64,000 nucleotides of DNA, taken from Eudromia elegans (Eukaryota; Chordata; Aves; Tinamiformes; Tinamidae). The notes beneath the pieces are model-generated. The model did no database searches and had not been told where the DNA came from. It saw nothing but the letters and a program-made list of their open reading frames with translations. Where the stretch lies: contig PTEX01000060.1 in NCBI GenBank assembly GCA_003342815.1, forward strand, positions 1,190,244 through 1,254,243, written 5' to 3'. Made by a program: the position numbers and the translations under genes. This document shows, piece by piece, positions 1 through 9,850 of this stretch (its first letter is position 1; every line of letters starts with the position of its first letter).

Positions 1-2050
1 GTGGAATTTTTTCCTTGAAAAAATAAAAGTTCTGGCTTTGCAGTGATTTTGAACTGTCAAGAAAGACAATATTCTGTCAGTAAAAGATCTCCTGAAGCAA
101 TTTGAGAATTTTCAAAAGAGACTGTCAGTGATATAGGTAGCATTAAGTAGGTCTTGATAGGATCTTAATTTTTCTATCAGCTTTGTGATATGGCCACCTG
201 TGTTAAAGGACCCATATATACTGGTTCCCACCTATGTCAAGGGATACCAAAATATGTCAGGAGAGGGGAAAAAACCCTATAATTTCCCGAAAGCAAAAGA
301 TCTCGTTTCCAAAGTTTACTTTCTATACTTGGTGTGCACACAGCAACATAGAGCCATCTCTACAACATGGAATAGAAAGACCTTTCATGCCAAGCACTAT
401 ACACAAAGGAGAAGCTGCAAACATGCATACACACAGATGTACCTTGGCTAAACGATACTGTCTTCAATGCCAGTACAAGCAATTGGAAACATCTTTTATA
501 TTACTATTATTGTTATAGGAGCAGCAGTTTCCTCGAGCTTAGGGAAGTACAGCACAAAACAACTATTACCTCATGTAGCATAGTTAAATAACAGAGACTA
601 GGAGGTCAACAAGCAACAGTCTCAATTCAGAGCCAACAAAAAGTCTTGCAATTCCTTAGGACTGATTGCCTTGGTAGCCTTGTAGGACAAGTGTTTGTTC
701 AGAAAAAAAAATACCAACCATAGCAAAAGAGATGTGTTTGACCCAGGAAGGAAACAGTAAACATCAAGATCGGAAAAGCCTTGCAAAACATATCCTCATG
801 ACAATTGGGTACGAACATCTAGATGAAATTGTCTTTTATAGGAGAGTTTATGAAATGGTACTTAATGCAGATGTTTCAGTAGAACAGGAAAGCAGCAGTG
901 TTTCAGGGCGAATAGGGTCATCTAAGAAAATGAGAAAGCAGTTGAGGATTTAGGCAAAGCTGGCTTAAATTTAAGATACTATTGAAATCTGATACATAAA
1001 ACAGATTCCAAGATGACCCATTCCTGTCTTTATGCAGATAGAAGCTGCGTGAACGAGAAAAGACATAAACAAATTCATGCCAGAATAAATAAGATCGCCA
1101 TGGGTCAATTTGTATAAATGCTCAGGCAGAGGAGGAAAAAGCTGTGAAGCAGATCTACACTTTCTCCTTTCCTCCCCCAACTGACAAGGATTGTCTTTCA
1201 ATTTCAAAGTGGTTGTTAGGGGAGCATGAAAATAGTGTGTCATGGAGGCATGAGGTGAGTGAACCACAAGAGCTTTTTCCACCCTTGGCTGGGGTGTTGT
1301 AGTACAACAATGAAAGGCCTCTTGTATGCTCAAATGCATACGGCTGAACAGACTGGGAGGCCTTGCTGATGAACCTTTAAGTAAATATATGAGAGAACTG
1401 CTGGAGAACAAGGAAATTAGAGGAAAACTGAGGCCTAACAGAAGTTGTGGCAATACAGAGGCTTACTCAAGATGAGAGACAGTTACCACTTCCAGGATGG
1501 CTGGTGTGTATGGAATCTGCTTCTCCACAGTTCCCTTGGCAACACAATCTGCCTTCCTAATACACACTAATAAAGGAGGAATGAAGCAGAGAGGAGACAC
1601 CATGGCCATTCTTTTTTGGCTTCCCTGAGGAGATAGTAACCTGATGGTGCCTTGCAGCTGATGAGTGAATGGAGGGTGGAGCAAAGTGAAGACAGGGCAG
1701 CCAAACTCTGTTGTACTCCTTGCAGAGATGGCAACCTGGCTGTACCGTGCAGCTAATAAGCCACATAGTATGATAAGATATCTGGTGCTGGGCCGACAAT
1801 GGTGACAGATCACTCCCTTCTGATGGACTTTTCTCAGACTTCTCCTCATTCTAATCCCATTATCATACCAATACACAACCCCATCCTGGAATTACCTGCT
1901 TCCAAGCTACGACCACTCCTCACTGAAAATGCTCTCTAGATTTTCAATTAACAACTTGAGGGACTTTTTAGACTAATGAATAATGAAAGCATGTATGACT
2001 AGAGTCACTCAAGGTCCTTCTGAATGTAAAAGAAAATATATAAAAGGCGA
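1..2050. other. Unassigned AT-rich DNA, no gene recognised
   Basis: No coding exon, RNA gene or known repeat was recognised. The only frame with a fairly mixed amino-acid composition is 732-953 (+), 73 codons, rich in Lys, Glu, Arg and Ser. It has no recognisable domain, and no adjoining exon or splice structure could be tied to it. The minus-strand frames at 971-1876 are Ser/Leu/His/Pro-rich and look like chance. The stretch 1130-1860 is slightly richer in G+C than its surroundings and could hide an old repeat that I do not recognise. Confidence 0.5.
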
Positions 2051-2218
2051 ACTGAGAAATGGCAGAAGACCGAAGGTGGGGGAGGGAGGAGGGACGGAAG
2101 AGGAGAAGAAAGGAAACAGCAGAGAAGGAGAACAACAATGGAGGGAAATGACAAAAGAGAGAAAGGGCAGAACATGGAAGAGAGGAAGAGAAGAACAAAG
2201 AAAGATAGAATTAGAATC
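2051..2218 (+). repeat. Purine-rich (GA)n-like tract with G-rich core
   Basis: About 170 bases are almost all A and G on the + strand. The G-rich core at 2075-2097 has runs of 2, 5, 3, 2, 3 and 2 G, enough for a two-tier G-quadruplex. The tract creates spurious Glu/Lys/Arg-rich frames on + and Ser/Pro/Phe-rich frames on -. It lies just upstream of the LTR-like segment at 2340-2700. A polypurine tract normally sits before the 3' LTR of a retroelement, but this one is far longer than such a tract, so I treat it as simple repeat. Confidence 0.75.
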
Positions 2219-2339
2219 CTCGAGACGGAAAGCCCTCTCCCTTCTTCTGGATGAGTGATGATTGCGCATTTGTACACTAGGCACTAGCTAAGAAACCCAC
2301 ACTGTAGTAGAGAATTCTCTGTACTGACATCCAAAACTT

Positions 2340-2700
2340 CTTCGCTAAAATGTTGTATTTGAATAAATTGTGCTATTTGTGAACTCAACTACTTATTTGG
2401 AAGGCAATCGGACTTACAGTTGGCACATTTTTGGTGAATCCAGTACTGCCAGAGTCGAGCTTATAGTTGGTCACACTATTTGGGAACTCGATTCGCTCCT
2501 TGGAAGGTGATCAGACCTACAGTTGCACACTGTTGGTGAATCCGGTACCGCCAGAGTTGAACTTAAAGTTACCACAGAATTTGGTGTCCGTATGAAGAGA
2601 TGTGTCCAGCCACTCCCAGTCCCTCTAACCTTTGAGGATCGTGTGGAACGCAGGGGGATTCATCTCTTACCAAATTTGCCCCTCCATCAAATTGCAACAA
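2340..2700 (+). mobile_element. Probable LTR-retroelement remnant: LTR 3' part plus start of leader
   Basis: Seen directly: an AATAAA signal at 2362-2367, then two tandem ~102-bp units (2371-2575) ending in ACCACA, then TTTGGTGTCCG at 2580-2590. In known retroelements the R and U5 parts of an LTR follow the poly(A) signal, the LTR ends in CA, and a tRNA-complementary primer-binding site starting TGG follows within a few bases. TGGTGTC at 2582-2588 matches the start of the Leu-tRNA primer site of ERV-L-type elements, but the rest of that site matches poorly. No gag, pol or env reading frame follows, and the downstream DNA looks unique by about 2700. An alternative is an unrelated tandem duplication with a chance TGGTGTC. 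Confidence 0.4.
2371..2575 (+). repeat. Two-copy tandem repeat, unit ~102-103 bp
   Basis: Unit 1 (2371-2473) and unit 2 (2474-2575) align along their whole length with scattered substitutions. Shared blocks include CTATTTG.GAACTC, TTGGAAGG, GATC/AATC GGAC-like, CTTACAG/CCTACAG and TTGGTGAATCC followed by a GCCAGAGT block. The offset is 103 at the left and 102 at the right. This is a direct duplication inside the probable LTR 3' region. The divergence between units suggests an old duplication, or one inherited from the source element. Confidence 0.85.
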
Positions 2701-5700
2701 AGCAACCCTAAAACTAATTTTAGTTTACAAGTCAACATGGTTGCAGACTCTTACTAAGCCTAAAGAATTATACTTATCCCATTAAATAAATTTCAATTGA
2801 AAGAAATGTATAATTACATGTACTCCATGTTTTTCCACACGTAATTTCTATGGCTATGTCATCAAAGATTTAATTTTCTTCCTCTTTTTCCTACCACCAC
2901 CTCTTTTCTGTAACTTCTCTTCCTTTTTTTTCTGGACAGAATAGCAATTATATAAGATTTTAATTTGATAGTCACCATTATTCATAGCCACCATTCATTA
3001 TAGTGAATTCATACTACTGCAGAAGACTCATGTGTGAGACTTTTTTTTTAAGAAAATTCGACATTTCTCTCTCCTTAGCTAAAATCTAGCAGTCTGTTGT
3101 CATCTCTAGAGACTCTCAGCAATAGATGTGATATGACTGAGAGCTGGAAAAAGTCTACCAAAGATAGAGTCTAAACTGTGGCTAAGGAATTAGAATCAGG
3201 TCACAGGTCCAGACAGGATGGGAATTTGTCCCACTAGGCCCTATAAGTCTCAAGAGACAATAGAAACAAGCATAAAAACACCCATTGCAAGCACCATTTA
3301 AAGAGATACTTGTTTATAAATTCAATCTAGTTTTATGAAAAGATCACCCTGATGTAGATTCACTTTCAAGGAGATTAACATAAGCAAGTCTCATATTTCA
3401 GCAGAAATGTACATGACTGAACTGTCAAATACTACTTAATAAGAGGATTATATTGGATTTGATTCTACTTAGGCTCTATTTTATAGAGAACGGTTTCTCT
3501 CTTTCCTTTTTAGGCAAGCCCCTTGCTTTCAAGGTATCATTTTGGATTCAGCATTAGTCCTAATTGACATAGTTTTAATTATTTCACGTGAATCTCTTAT
3601 CATAAGATCTCCGCATTCTATATAATTGGATATAAATATCAATTGGATTATCCATTGGTTGTAAATAAGACTCCATGTATGCTATAATCCTTGTGCTGAC
3701 TTGACAGACAGGGAAATAAAGAAAGACGCTTGGTTCATGGCCTTAGACTTATAATGTATAGAGGGTGAGTGAAAGGAAAGATTACGCAGCAACAGACTTA
3801 TTTTATTGAGGTGCCTTTTTTTTTTTTAATTCTCTTCTTATTGATTTCCAAAATATGCCAATATTTATCCACAGAAGAGACACTGGGAAAATCAATCAGT
3901 TGCAAAAAAAAAAGTGAATTTAATAANGGAAGAAAGGAGAATATATATTACCATAGTAAAAAAAAAAAAAAAAGATAACTGGAGGAAAAGTGGCATGAGG
4001 TGTGCTGTACATTACGGGCAAGAGCAGAGATCCTCAGTTTGGATCAGCTGTTACATCAACTAGTTGCAGAATCTGATCTCAGAAACAAATCTATTTAGTG
4101 AAGTTTTATCGGGGTGTTTTAGGATAAGACAATCATGCAATAAATTCATTTGCTCTTGGATCAATTGAGTTTAAAAATGGTTGATAAGAAGCAAGCACAG
4201 AAAGAGATGAAGTAAGCAAGGCTGAAATGTACCAAACAATGAAGTTGAATGAGTTTGAGGTAAGAATTAATTCACTCCTGGGAAAGTCTTAACTCTGACA
4301 AGAAAATATCCAGAGATGATACTGGTCTTTACCACTTCTTTTCTCTGATCCGTAATGCCAGTACATGGGATTTGCTGTCAATTTTACAGGGCTAGAAATA
4401 ATACAAAATCTGTCTGAAGACTTTTTATTCTTCTGAATAAAGATTTCTACTTGTGAAATCTGTTTCTTTACTCAAACAAGGCTGATGTATCTGCTCAGCT
4501 AATCTTGGGAGTAGATCCTGCGTATTTCCTAATAGCTAACTGAAATCAAGGTTAGCACCAAATTGAACAGCAGTTATTAGAAGTCATTCAGAAAAAAGAA
4601 TAATATTGGTTAATTCTATTGCATTTTGCTTGCCTGTCTGGCATTTTCTTGCCTAAACTTCAAAGGTACACACAGCCCATAGCTAAAGCCCCAGCAAAGA
4701 GCCCACAGCCCTTTGTGCTAAATTCCTTCTAATAAAGAGCAAACGTGCATACACAGATTGGAGCACCTTACATAAGCCTTCAGGCTGGAGGCTATGTGAT
4801 ATGTGGAAAAAAGCCATAAGACTGTCTGAGGTGCACTGCAGCCTTACTGGATTAGCAAGAACAAAGCAGAAGTGAGACTAGCAGGTAAATTTATTACTAC
4901 ACCTTTTACTGTGACATATGAAGAACACATCTTACATTTGTGTCTCAGTTCAGACTTTATTCCGAGTGCAAGATGGCCTGGGTGCACTGTAAATTATCAG
5001 AAAGTACAGCTGTAAGCTAACTTGACATCAAAAAAATACAGACTTTAGATGAAATAGCACTTTTCTATTCAGATTGAGTCTATGTAAGTAAGTCATACTA
5101 AAAAGAAGTCAGTCTATTTCGTATCTACGTGATTGATTTTGATAATGCATGACTTCAGTGTTGAGACTTATGCCCCAGTGAACTGTATGAAGTCTGAGAG
5201 CATTCCCGGCATACAGGATGCTGAAGAAATATTGACTAAGCCCTTCTTCCTTGTCCTGTGAAAATCACAGGTCCATTGGCTGCATGCAGACTGGTCTAAA
5301 AATCATGAATTCTTCTCTGCATGGAATTGGATATTTCCCAACTAAATGATAAGTCCTAGGGAATGGGAGGTAAAATAAGAAAACAAGACATGGAGGGCTG
5401 AAATTACAGGTGGAAAATCACTTGTTATACAAAAATCTTTATGGGCAAAGAAGAAAAAGTCTTTATATGTAAATCTAGAAATTCATGTTAGCATAGACAA
5501 AAACTTAAGTCTAATCCAATAATTAATACAGAATTAATCCAAATATTAGTCCAGAACTTATTACTGCAATATACGTCTCTTGAGAGGATGTTTCAGTGTA
5601 ATAATAATGTTGCTATAAATTTATTTCTAAGTTTCTACATTTCCTAAAGTTATGATTACTAGCCCATTCTACTTCTGTTACTAAAGATAGGAGGATTGAT

Positions 5701-5794
5701 TCTGGAGTTATTCAGATTCAAAGGGAGAATATTAGAGTGAGTAATTTGGCAGCACTGCTGGGTCAAAAAAAGACACGCCACTTTTTCTTATAGA
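2701..5794. other. Unassigned AT-rich DNA with short homopolymers
   Basis: No gene or known transposable element was recognised. Simple repeats include T12 at 3816-3827 and A17 at 3958-3974. There is one undetermined base (n) at 3927, inside an A-rich stretch. The short frame at 3769-3978 is built from these homopolymers and is not credible as a gene. Confidence 0.55.
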
Positions 5795-5899
5795 GTGACA
5801 CAGGATGGGCCCAGATGCAGGGATGCTGCAAGTGTCCTACCTCCCTGCCCATGTTTACAGCTGTATAGCAGTACCCCACAAAGCTCTGGTTCAGCTACG

Positions 5900-6295
5900 G
5901 GCTGCAGGGACCTTGGAGGTCCCTCCACTCAGCATGTTTCTGTTTCCAAGGCTGGAAAATCCACCACCTCTCAGAGTAGGCAGTTCCTGTGTTCCAGCAC
6001 CCCTGCAAGGAAGAACTGTTTTCCATGCTTCAGTCAAAAATTCCTGCATGCCGTTTTAGGCCCATAGTCTCTCAACTGCAGACAGAGTACCCCAAGAAGA
6101 GTTTGGCCCCATGTTCTTTACACTGTCCCATCAGATACTTCTCAAAACTGAGGGGATTCCCCCACAGCTGGAGCCTTTGCTTCTCCAGGCTAAACTACTT
6201 TATCTCTTGCAGTTGTTGCAGTCAGGGACCTGGTCCCCAGCTGGTGCATTGCCACCAATTAGCCCATGGTCTCACTAATGCAGAGACCATCTGCT
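5900..6295 (-). mobile_element. Old CR1 LINE fragment A (antisense)
   Basis: Read on the minus strand, this aligns in order with the 3' part of avian CR1. The landmarks on the + strand are the complement of the CR1 3' end near 5900-5925 (GGGACCTTGGAGG), a CCACCACCTCTCAGAG block near 5960, AAGAGTTTGGCCCCAT near 6099-6114, ATCAGATACTTCTCAAAACTGA near 6131-6152 and GCTTCTCCAGGCTAAAC at 6179-6195. It is much more diverged than the three CR1 copies at 26.9, 38.3 and 48.9 kb, so it is older. From about 6215 to 6295 it no longer follows the CR1 sequence I know but still matches fragment B. Confidence 0.62.
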
Positions 6296-7009
6296 GAGCT
6301 CCTGGGCTGCCTTAGGAATCTTGACGGAGGGACCTGCTATGCATACTGCAGTTCCAGGGTACTTTTAACTCTCCAATGAATTTGAGCTTGATCTTCAGGT
6401 CTAACTTGTAACTTCAGCAATGCTACAGCTCTTGCCACAGGACCACAAGACAGTTCTCTTTATTGATATTCAGGCATAGGTTGGATCCTTTTGCCAGGAA
6501 GGCATCATCCCCATGTCTCATGCATTTACACTGTGGACACAGGCTTGGCACGTGAAGCAGAGCTCATGAGATTCCTTTTGGCCATGGAGGTTGACAGGAC
6601 TGTCTTGGGGCTGACATAAGGCCCACTGTACAGAGCTGCTATGAACGGATTATATGCCTGGGGCAGCACTGGCTCTTCAGGACCAGCTGATTGCAGGCTG
6701 CTGGGTGGGAAGCTGAAGGCAGCCCTAGCCACTTGATCTTGTCTACTCATCACTTCTCCCAGCTCTTCTCACTACTCCTCAGGCTCCCTTGCTCTAGGCA
6801 AGCTCTGGGTGGTGCTGGTCTCTCCTGCTCACACAGCCCGCCTGCCTTCCCTGCAGTGGCTGCACCCCAGGGCTCCAGCACAGGAGAGGATGGGTGCTGC
6901 TGTGCGGCTCCTGCCTCCCTGCGGACGCTCATAGACGTCCACTGGCCCGTCCGCAAGCTGCAGAGAGCTTGGAGTTTGCTGTTCGTTCCCACTATCCTTC
7001 ATTGAGTTG
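6296..7009. other. GC-rich core between two CR1 fragments
   Basis: This part is clearly richer in G+C than its surroundings, most strongly at 6780-6960. It has several open frames on both strands (for example 6691-7005 + and 6750-6992 -), but their Ser/Pro/Leu/Arg/Ala-rich composition is what GC-rich chance frames show, and no domain is recognised. Inverted 7-bp arms GCGGACG (6921-6927) and CGTCCGC (6948-6954) enclose a GACGTC at 6934-6939. It could be an old GC-rich repeat or a non-coding transcript region. Neither can be shown here. Confidence 0.45.
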
Positions 7010-7315
7010 GGTCCTTGCGCTTCATGCTCACAGAATAAATGAACATTCAGTCTGTGGGATGACTACTATTGCCCCCCAGTCTTTGTGCCCATTGCCTCTT
7101 TGTGCTTATAGGGCACCCCAAAAAGAGTCTGATCCCTTCTTCCTTACACCCTCCTATCAGATACTTTTCAACACTGAGGGCATCCTCCTGAGATGGAGCC
7201 TTCCCTTCTCCAGATTAAATTGGCCCAGCTCTCACAACCACTACAGTCAGGGACCTGGTCTCCACGTAGTGCATTGTCACCAATTGGTCCATGTTTTCAT
7301 CGATGCAGAAACCTG
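7010..7315 (-). mobile_element. Old CR1 LINE fragment B (antisense)
   Basis: On the + strand it shows complements of CR1 3' landmarks in the expected order: GTCTTTGTGCCCATTGCCTC at 7079-7098, AAAGAGTCTGATCCC near 7121-7135, TATCAGATACTTTTCAACACTGAGG near 7155-7179 and TTCTCCAGATTAAAT near 7206-7220, then CCCAGCTCTCACA. It resembles fragment A more than the young CR1 copies. Past the CR1-like part it shares with A a GTCAGGGACCTGGTC block and a GTGCATTG.CACCAATT block. It may be a second insertion of the same subfamily or one half of a local duplication. Confidence 0.65.
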
Positions 7316-8315
7316 AGATCATCACTTCTGTGTTACTTTGATTTGCTCTTGTTGCCTTGGGCATTTCAAGTTGAGATTGGAACATCTGGTAAGAGAAGAT
7401 GGATTCCTCATGCTTTCTTCCTCATACTCAGCTTCATTTTCATATTTGATAACACCTTTTTTTTCTTCATTTTTTTTTCTTTCTTTATTGCTCTAGAACT
7501 TCGTATGACATCTGCAACGATTGCATGTAGTTCATTTTATACGTGTTAAATTATTCTTCTTCTTTGTTCTATTTTTAATCTTGATTTTTAAATTATTATT
7601 ATTGTTTTTTCTTGTTGCACCTGCAGGCCTCCATTTCTTGAACTTCCAACTGGTGTTTTGCTTATAACCATAGTCTGGAACACTTAGTTCCAAAGCAGGA
7701 AATCCCATTCATCACAGTTTTCATTGTTCCCAAGAGTTGCCCTTAAAATAGTATGTAGTCTCCCTTTCTGTGTTTTCACCACAGTTGAGTGTCTAGCTTT
7801 ATGTAATGAAGGGCGTTTATAGCCCCTATCCTGGAAAACTAACACAACCATTCACAACTGTGTAACAGGGGCTAAATACTCGACTGAACACCAGCCAACA
7901 TCATCCTGCAAGCATGACAGGTCATAGTTTTTTAAAAGTGGAAAGGATAACATTTTTAAGGAAAGTTGACACGGTACATATAGATACTGACCTATGTGAC
8001 TTTCAGTTTTATGCAATGCTAGTATTTGACAGTATTCATTATAGTGATTTAGTGGTATTTTTATTACAAGTAGCATTGTCTAATGAATGAATATTTAATG
8101 AGCCTCCATTAAGCTTAGAAGTGCCCTGTTTTAAACCATTAGATCATTACTTTAATAAGGTATTTTCTACTGCAGATGAATTAAAGCAAACACAGTGTGT
8201 CTTTGAAGTCAGATGACTGCTCAAGGCACAATGAAAAGAAAGAAGAATAATTAACTTAAAGAAATGTTAAACCTATTCTAGGTAAGAAACTATACAGAAA
8301 ATAAAGAAGATTTTA
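7316..8315. other. Unassigned AT-rich DNA
   Basis: No gene or known repeat was recognised. The part 7440-7640 is T-rich. The region 7800-8260 has ordinary AT-rich composition without a coherent reading frame. Confidence 0.5.
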
Positions 8316-8470
8316 TACATATATATATGTAATACATACACATACACATCTATATGTGTTAGTATATATGACTGTATATATGTATGTATATATACATAAA
8401 AATGTATGTGTGTGTATATATACACACACACACATATGTGACTACATACACATAAAAACACACACATATT
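8316..8470. repeat. Alternating purine/pyrimidine microsatellite (TA/TG/CA mix)
   Basis: About 150 bases of mixed (TA)n, (TG)n, (CA)n and (TATG)n runs. It contains a perfect 24-bp palindrome with 12-bp arms TGTGTGTGTATA (8407-8418) and TATACACACACA (8419-8430). Such tracts can form cruciforms or left-handed DNA under torsion. The frames that cross it (8273-8467 - and 8356-8628 +) are Tyr/Val/His/Ile/Cys repeats produced by the microsatellite. Confidence 0.9.
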
Positions 8471-9678
8471 ATTTTATTTTTTTCCTAGAAGTATTTGCTG
8501 GTTTGGAAACAATTTGTATTACCAAGATAAGAGCTTTGACTTTTACTACTGGAGGTGAAGTAGCTTGTCAGTCATTAGTTGTGCTGTTAATCTTTTTTTT
8601 CTGGCATTTGAAATTGGATGAAAATTAGCTAAAAAATAAAAAAAAATAGTGCTAGTGAAAAATGTCTTTTTAATTTGCTTATACCGCCTGGCCTTTTATT
8701 TTAGGATACATAATGTAAAAAAAATATTACAGTGCTTAAGACATTAGAGGCTGAGAGCTTGTGAGATCTGGCTTTGCATCTGCCAAGTAATTTGTGATAG
8801 GAATTATTGTAAGAATTAGTTAAGAGAGAGATTTAGATGCCTAAAGAGATAAATAATCATCTCATGGGATCTTTAAAGGCACTTGAGTCATAGAAATTTA
8901 AGCATAAGTCTGTATGTCCATGTGTATCTGTTTCCCTGCATGCTTATCCAATTAGAGAAATGAAGCATCTCCACTCAAAAGAATTAGAAAGAAAATTATG
9001 GCCATGGTTACTTTTATTGAACTTCCTCTGATTTATCTGCAGACCAGTAATTACACATTTAATTCAGAGTTCATAGGATTTGGTGAAATACTTTCTTGTG
9101 ACTTAATATACTTTATATCAGGTTTCCATAATTATAGTAAGTCATTCTGAATGAGGAATTCATTTTAGAGAATTATAATGTATTTGTGGATAATTTGCTA
9201 ATGGAAAATGAGCAAAAATCATAAATTGTTTGCTATAAATTATTCATCCAATTATATTGTGTCAAGATTGAGAGATAAGGGAATTATGCATTTAATAATT
9301 AGGTATTCCATATGACCATTGGCAAAATGATGAAACAGATTTATCACAAAGAATCTGTCCATCTGTAGAAAGATTCACCATAAAGCATTTCAGAGAGTCC
9401 TATTTGACTTCAAGTCACCAAGCAATAAACAAAGAATGGCTGGAGGCTGGCACTCTTCTAAGATCAAGATCAGTGAGGAAATGCTGTATGGCAGAAGGAA
9501 GATTTCTTAATACGTTCCTCTTCTGCTTATCTTCCAGAGGCTATGTCAGCATGATTATTCTTTTAAGAAATATAGAATAGGAGGAGATCAATGGAGAAAA
9601 TTTAGGAGTAGGACTTAGCCCTGAGGTTTTCTATTCCCATGATTTCTCAAAAGGAGGGGAAATTCTAAACCGCTCATT
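8471..9678. other. Unassigned AT-rich DNA, homeodomain-motif-rich part
   Basis: No gene was recognised. The stretch 9030-9310 is dense in TAATTA/ATTA-type words (9053, 9130, 9170, 9292 and nearby), with no simple repeat and no transposon signature. That composition is common in conserved developmental enhancers of vertebrate gene deserts. Conservation cannot be tested here. The part 8826-8905 may belong to an ancient interspersed repeat (see findings). Confidence 0.4.
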
Positions 9679-9850
9679 GCTATATGTGCATGCTATGCTT
9701 GTATGCACGTGTAGGCCTCTGTGTGCACTAATGGCTTAGTGCATATCCACATGTCATTTGTACGTGCGTAGCTTCATGTGTTCACGGCTCTGTGCGAGTT
9801 TGTGGCTATGTGTGCACATGCTGCTGTGCACATGTGTACACACCTGCTGT
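9679..9850. repeat. Degenerate TG/CA-rich (TGTGCA-like) tract
   Basis: Words such as TGTGCATG, GTGCAC, TGTGTGCAC, CACATGTG and CACGTG recur at irregular spacing, interrupted by other bases. This looks like a decayed microsatellite or minisatellite. It yields the Cys/Val/His-rich frame at 9758-9967, which is not credible as a protein. Confidence 0.6.

Noticed and set aside
732-953. 73-codon frame with mixed, charged composition
   Set aside because: No recognised domain or flanking exon structure, and length is within chance expectation. A cross-species alignment showing codon-type conservation would be needed.
1983-2284. Opposing Glu/Lys/Arg-rich and Ser/Pro/Phe-rich frames
   Set aside because: Both come from the purine-rich tract.
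3927-3927. Undetermined base
   Set aside because: Sequencing ambiguity beside A-rich sequence, not biology; the same holds for 15084.
6526-7005. Overlapping frames of 75-104 codons on both strands
   Set aside because: GC-rich chance frames with Ser/Pro/Leu/Ala bias and no domain.
8273-8628. Tyr/Val/Cys/His-rich frames on both strands
   Set aside because: Produced by translation of the TA/TG/CA microsatellite.
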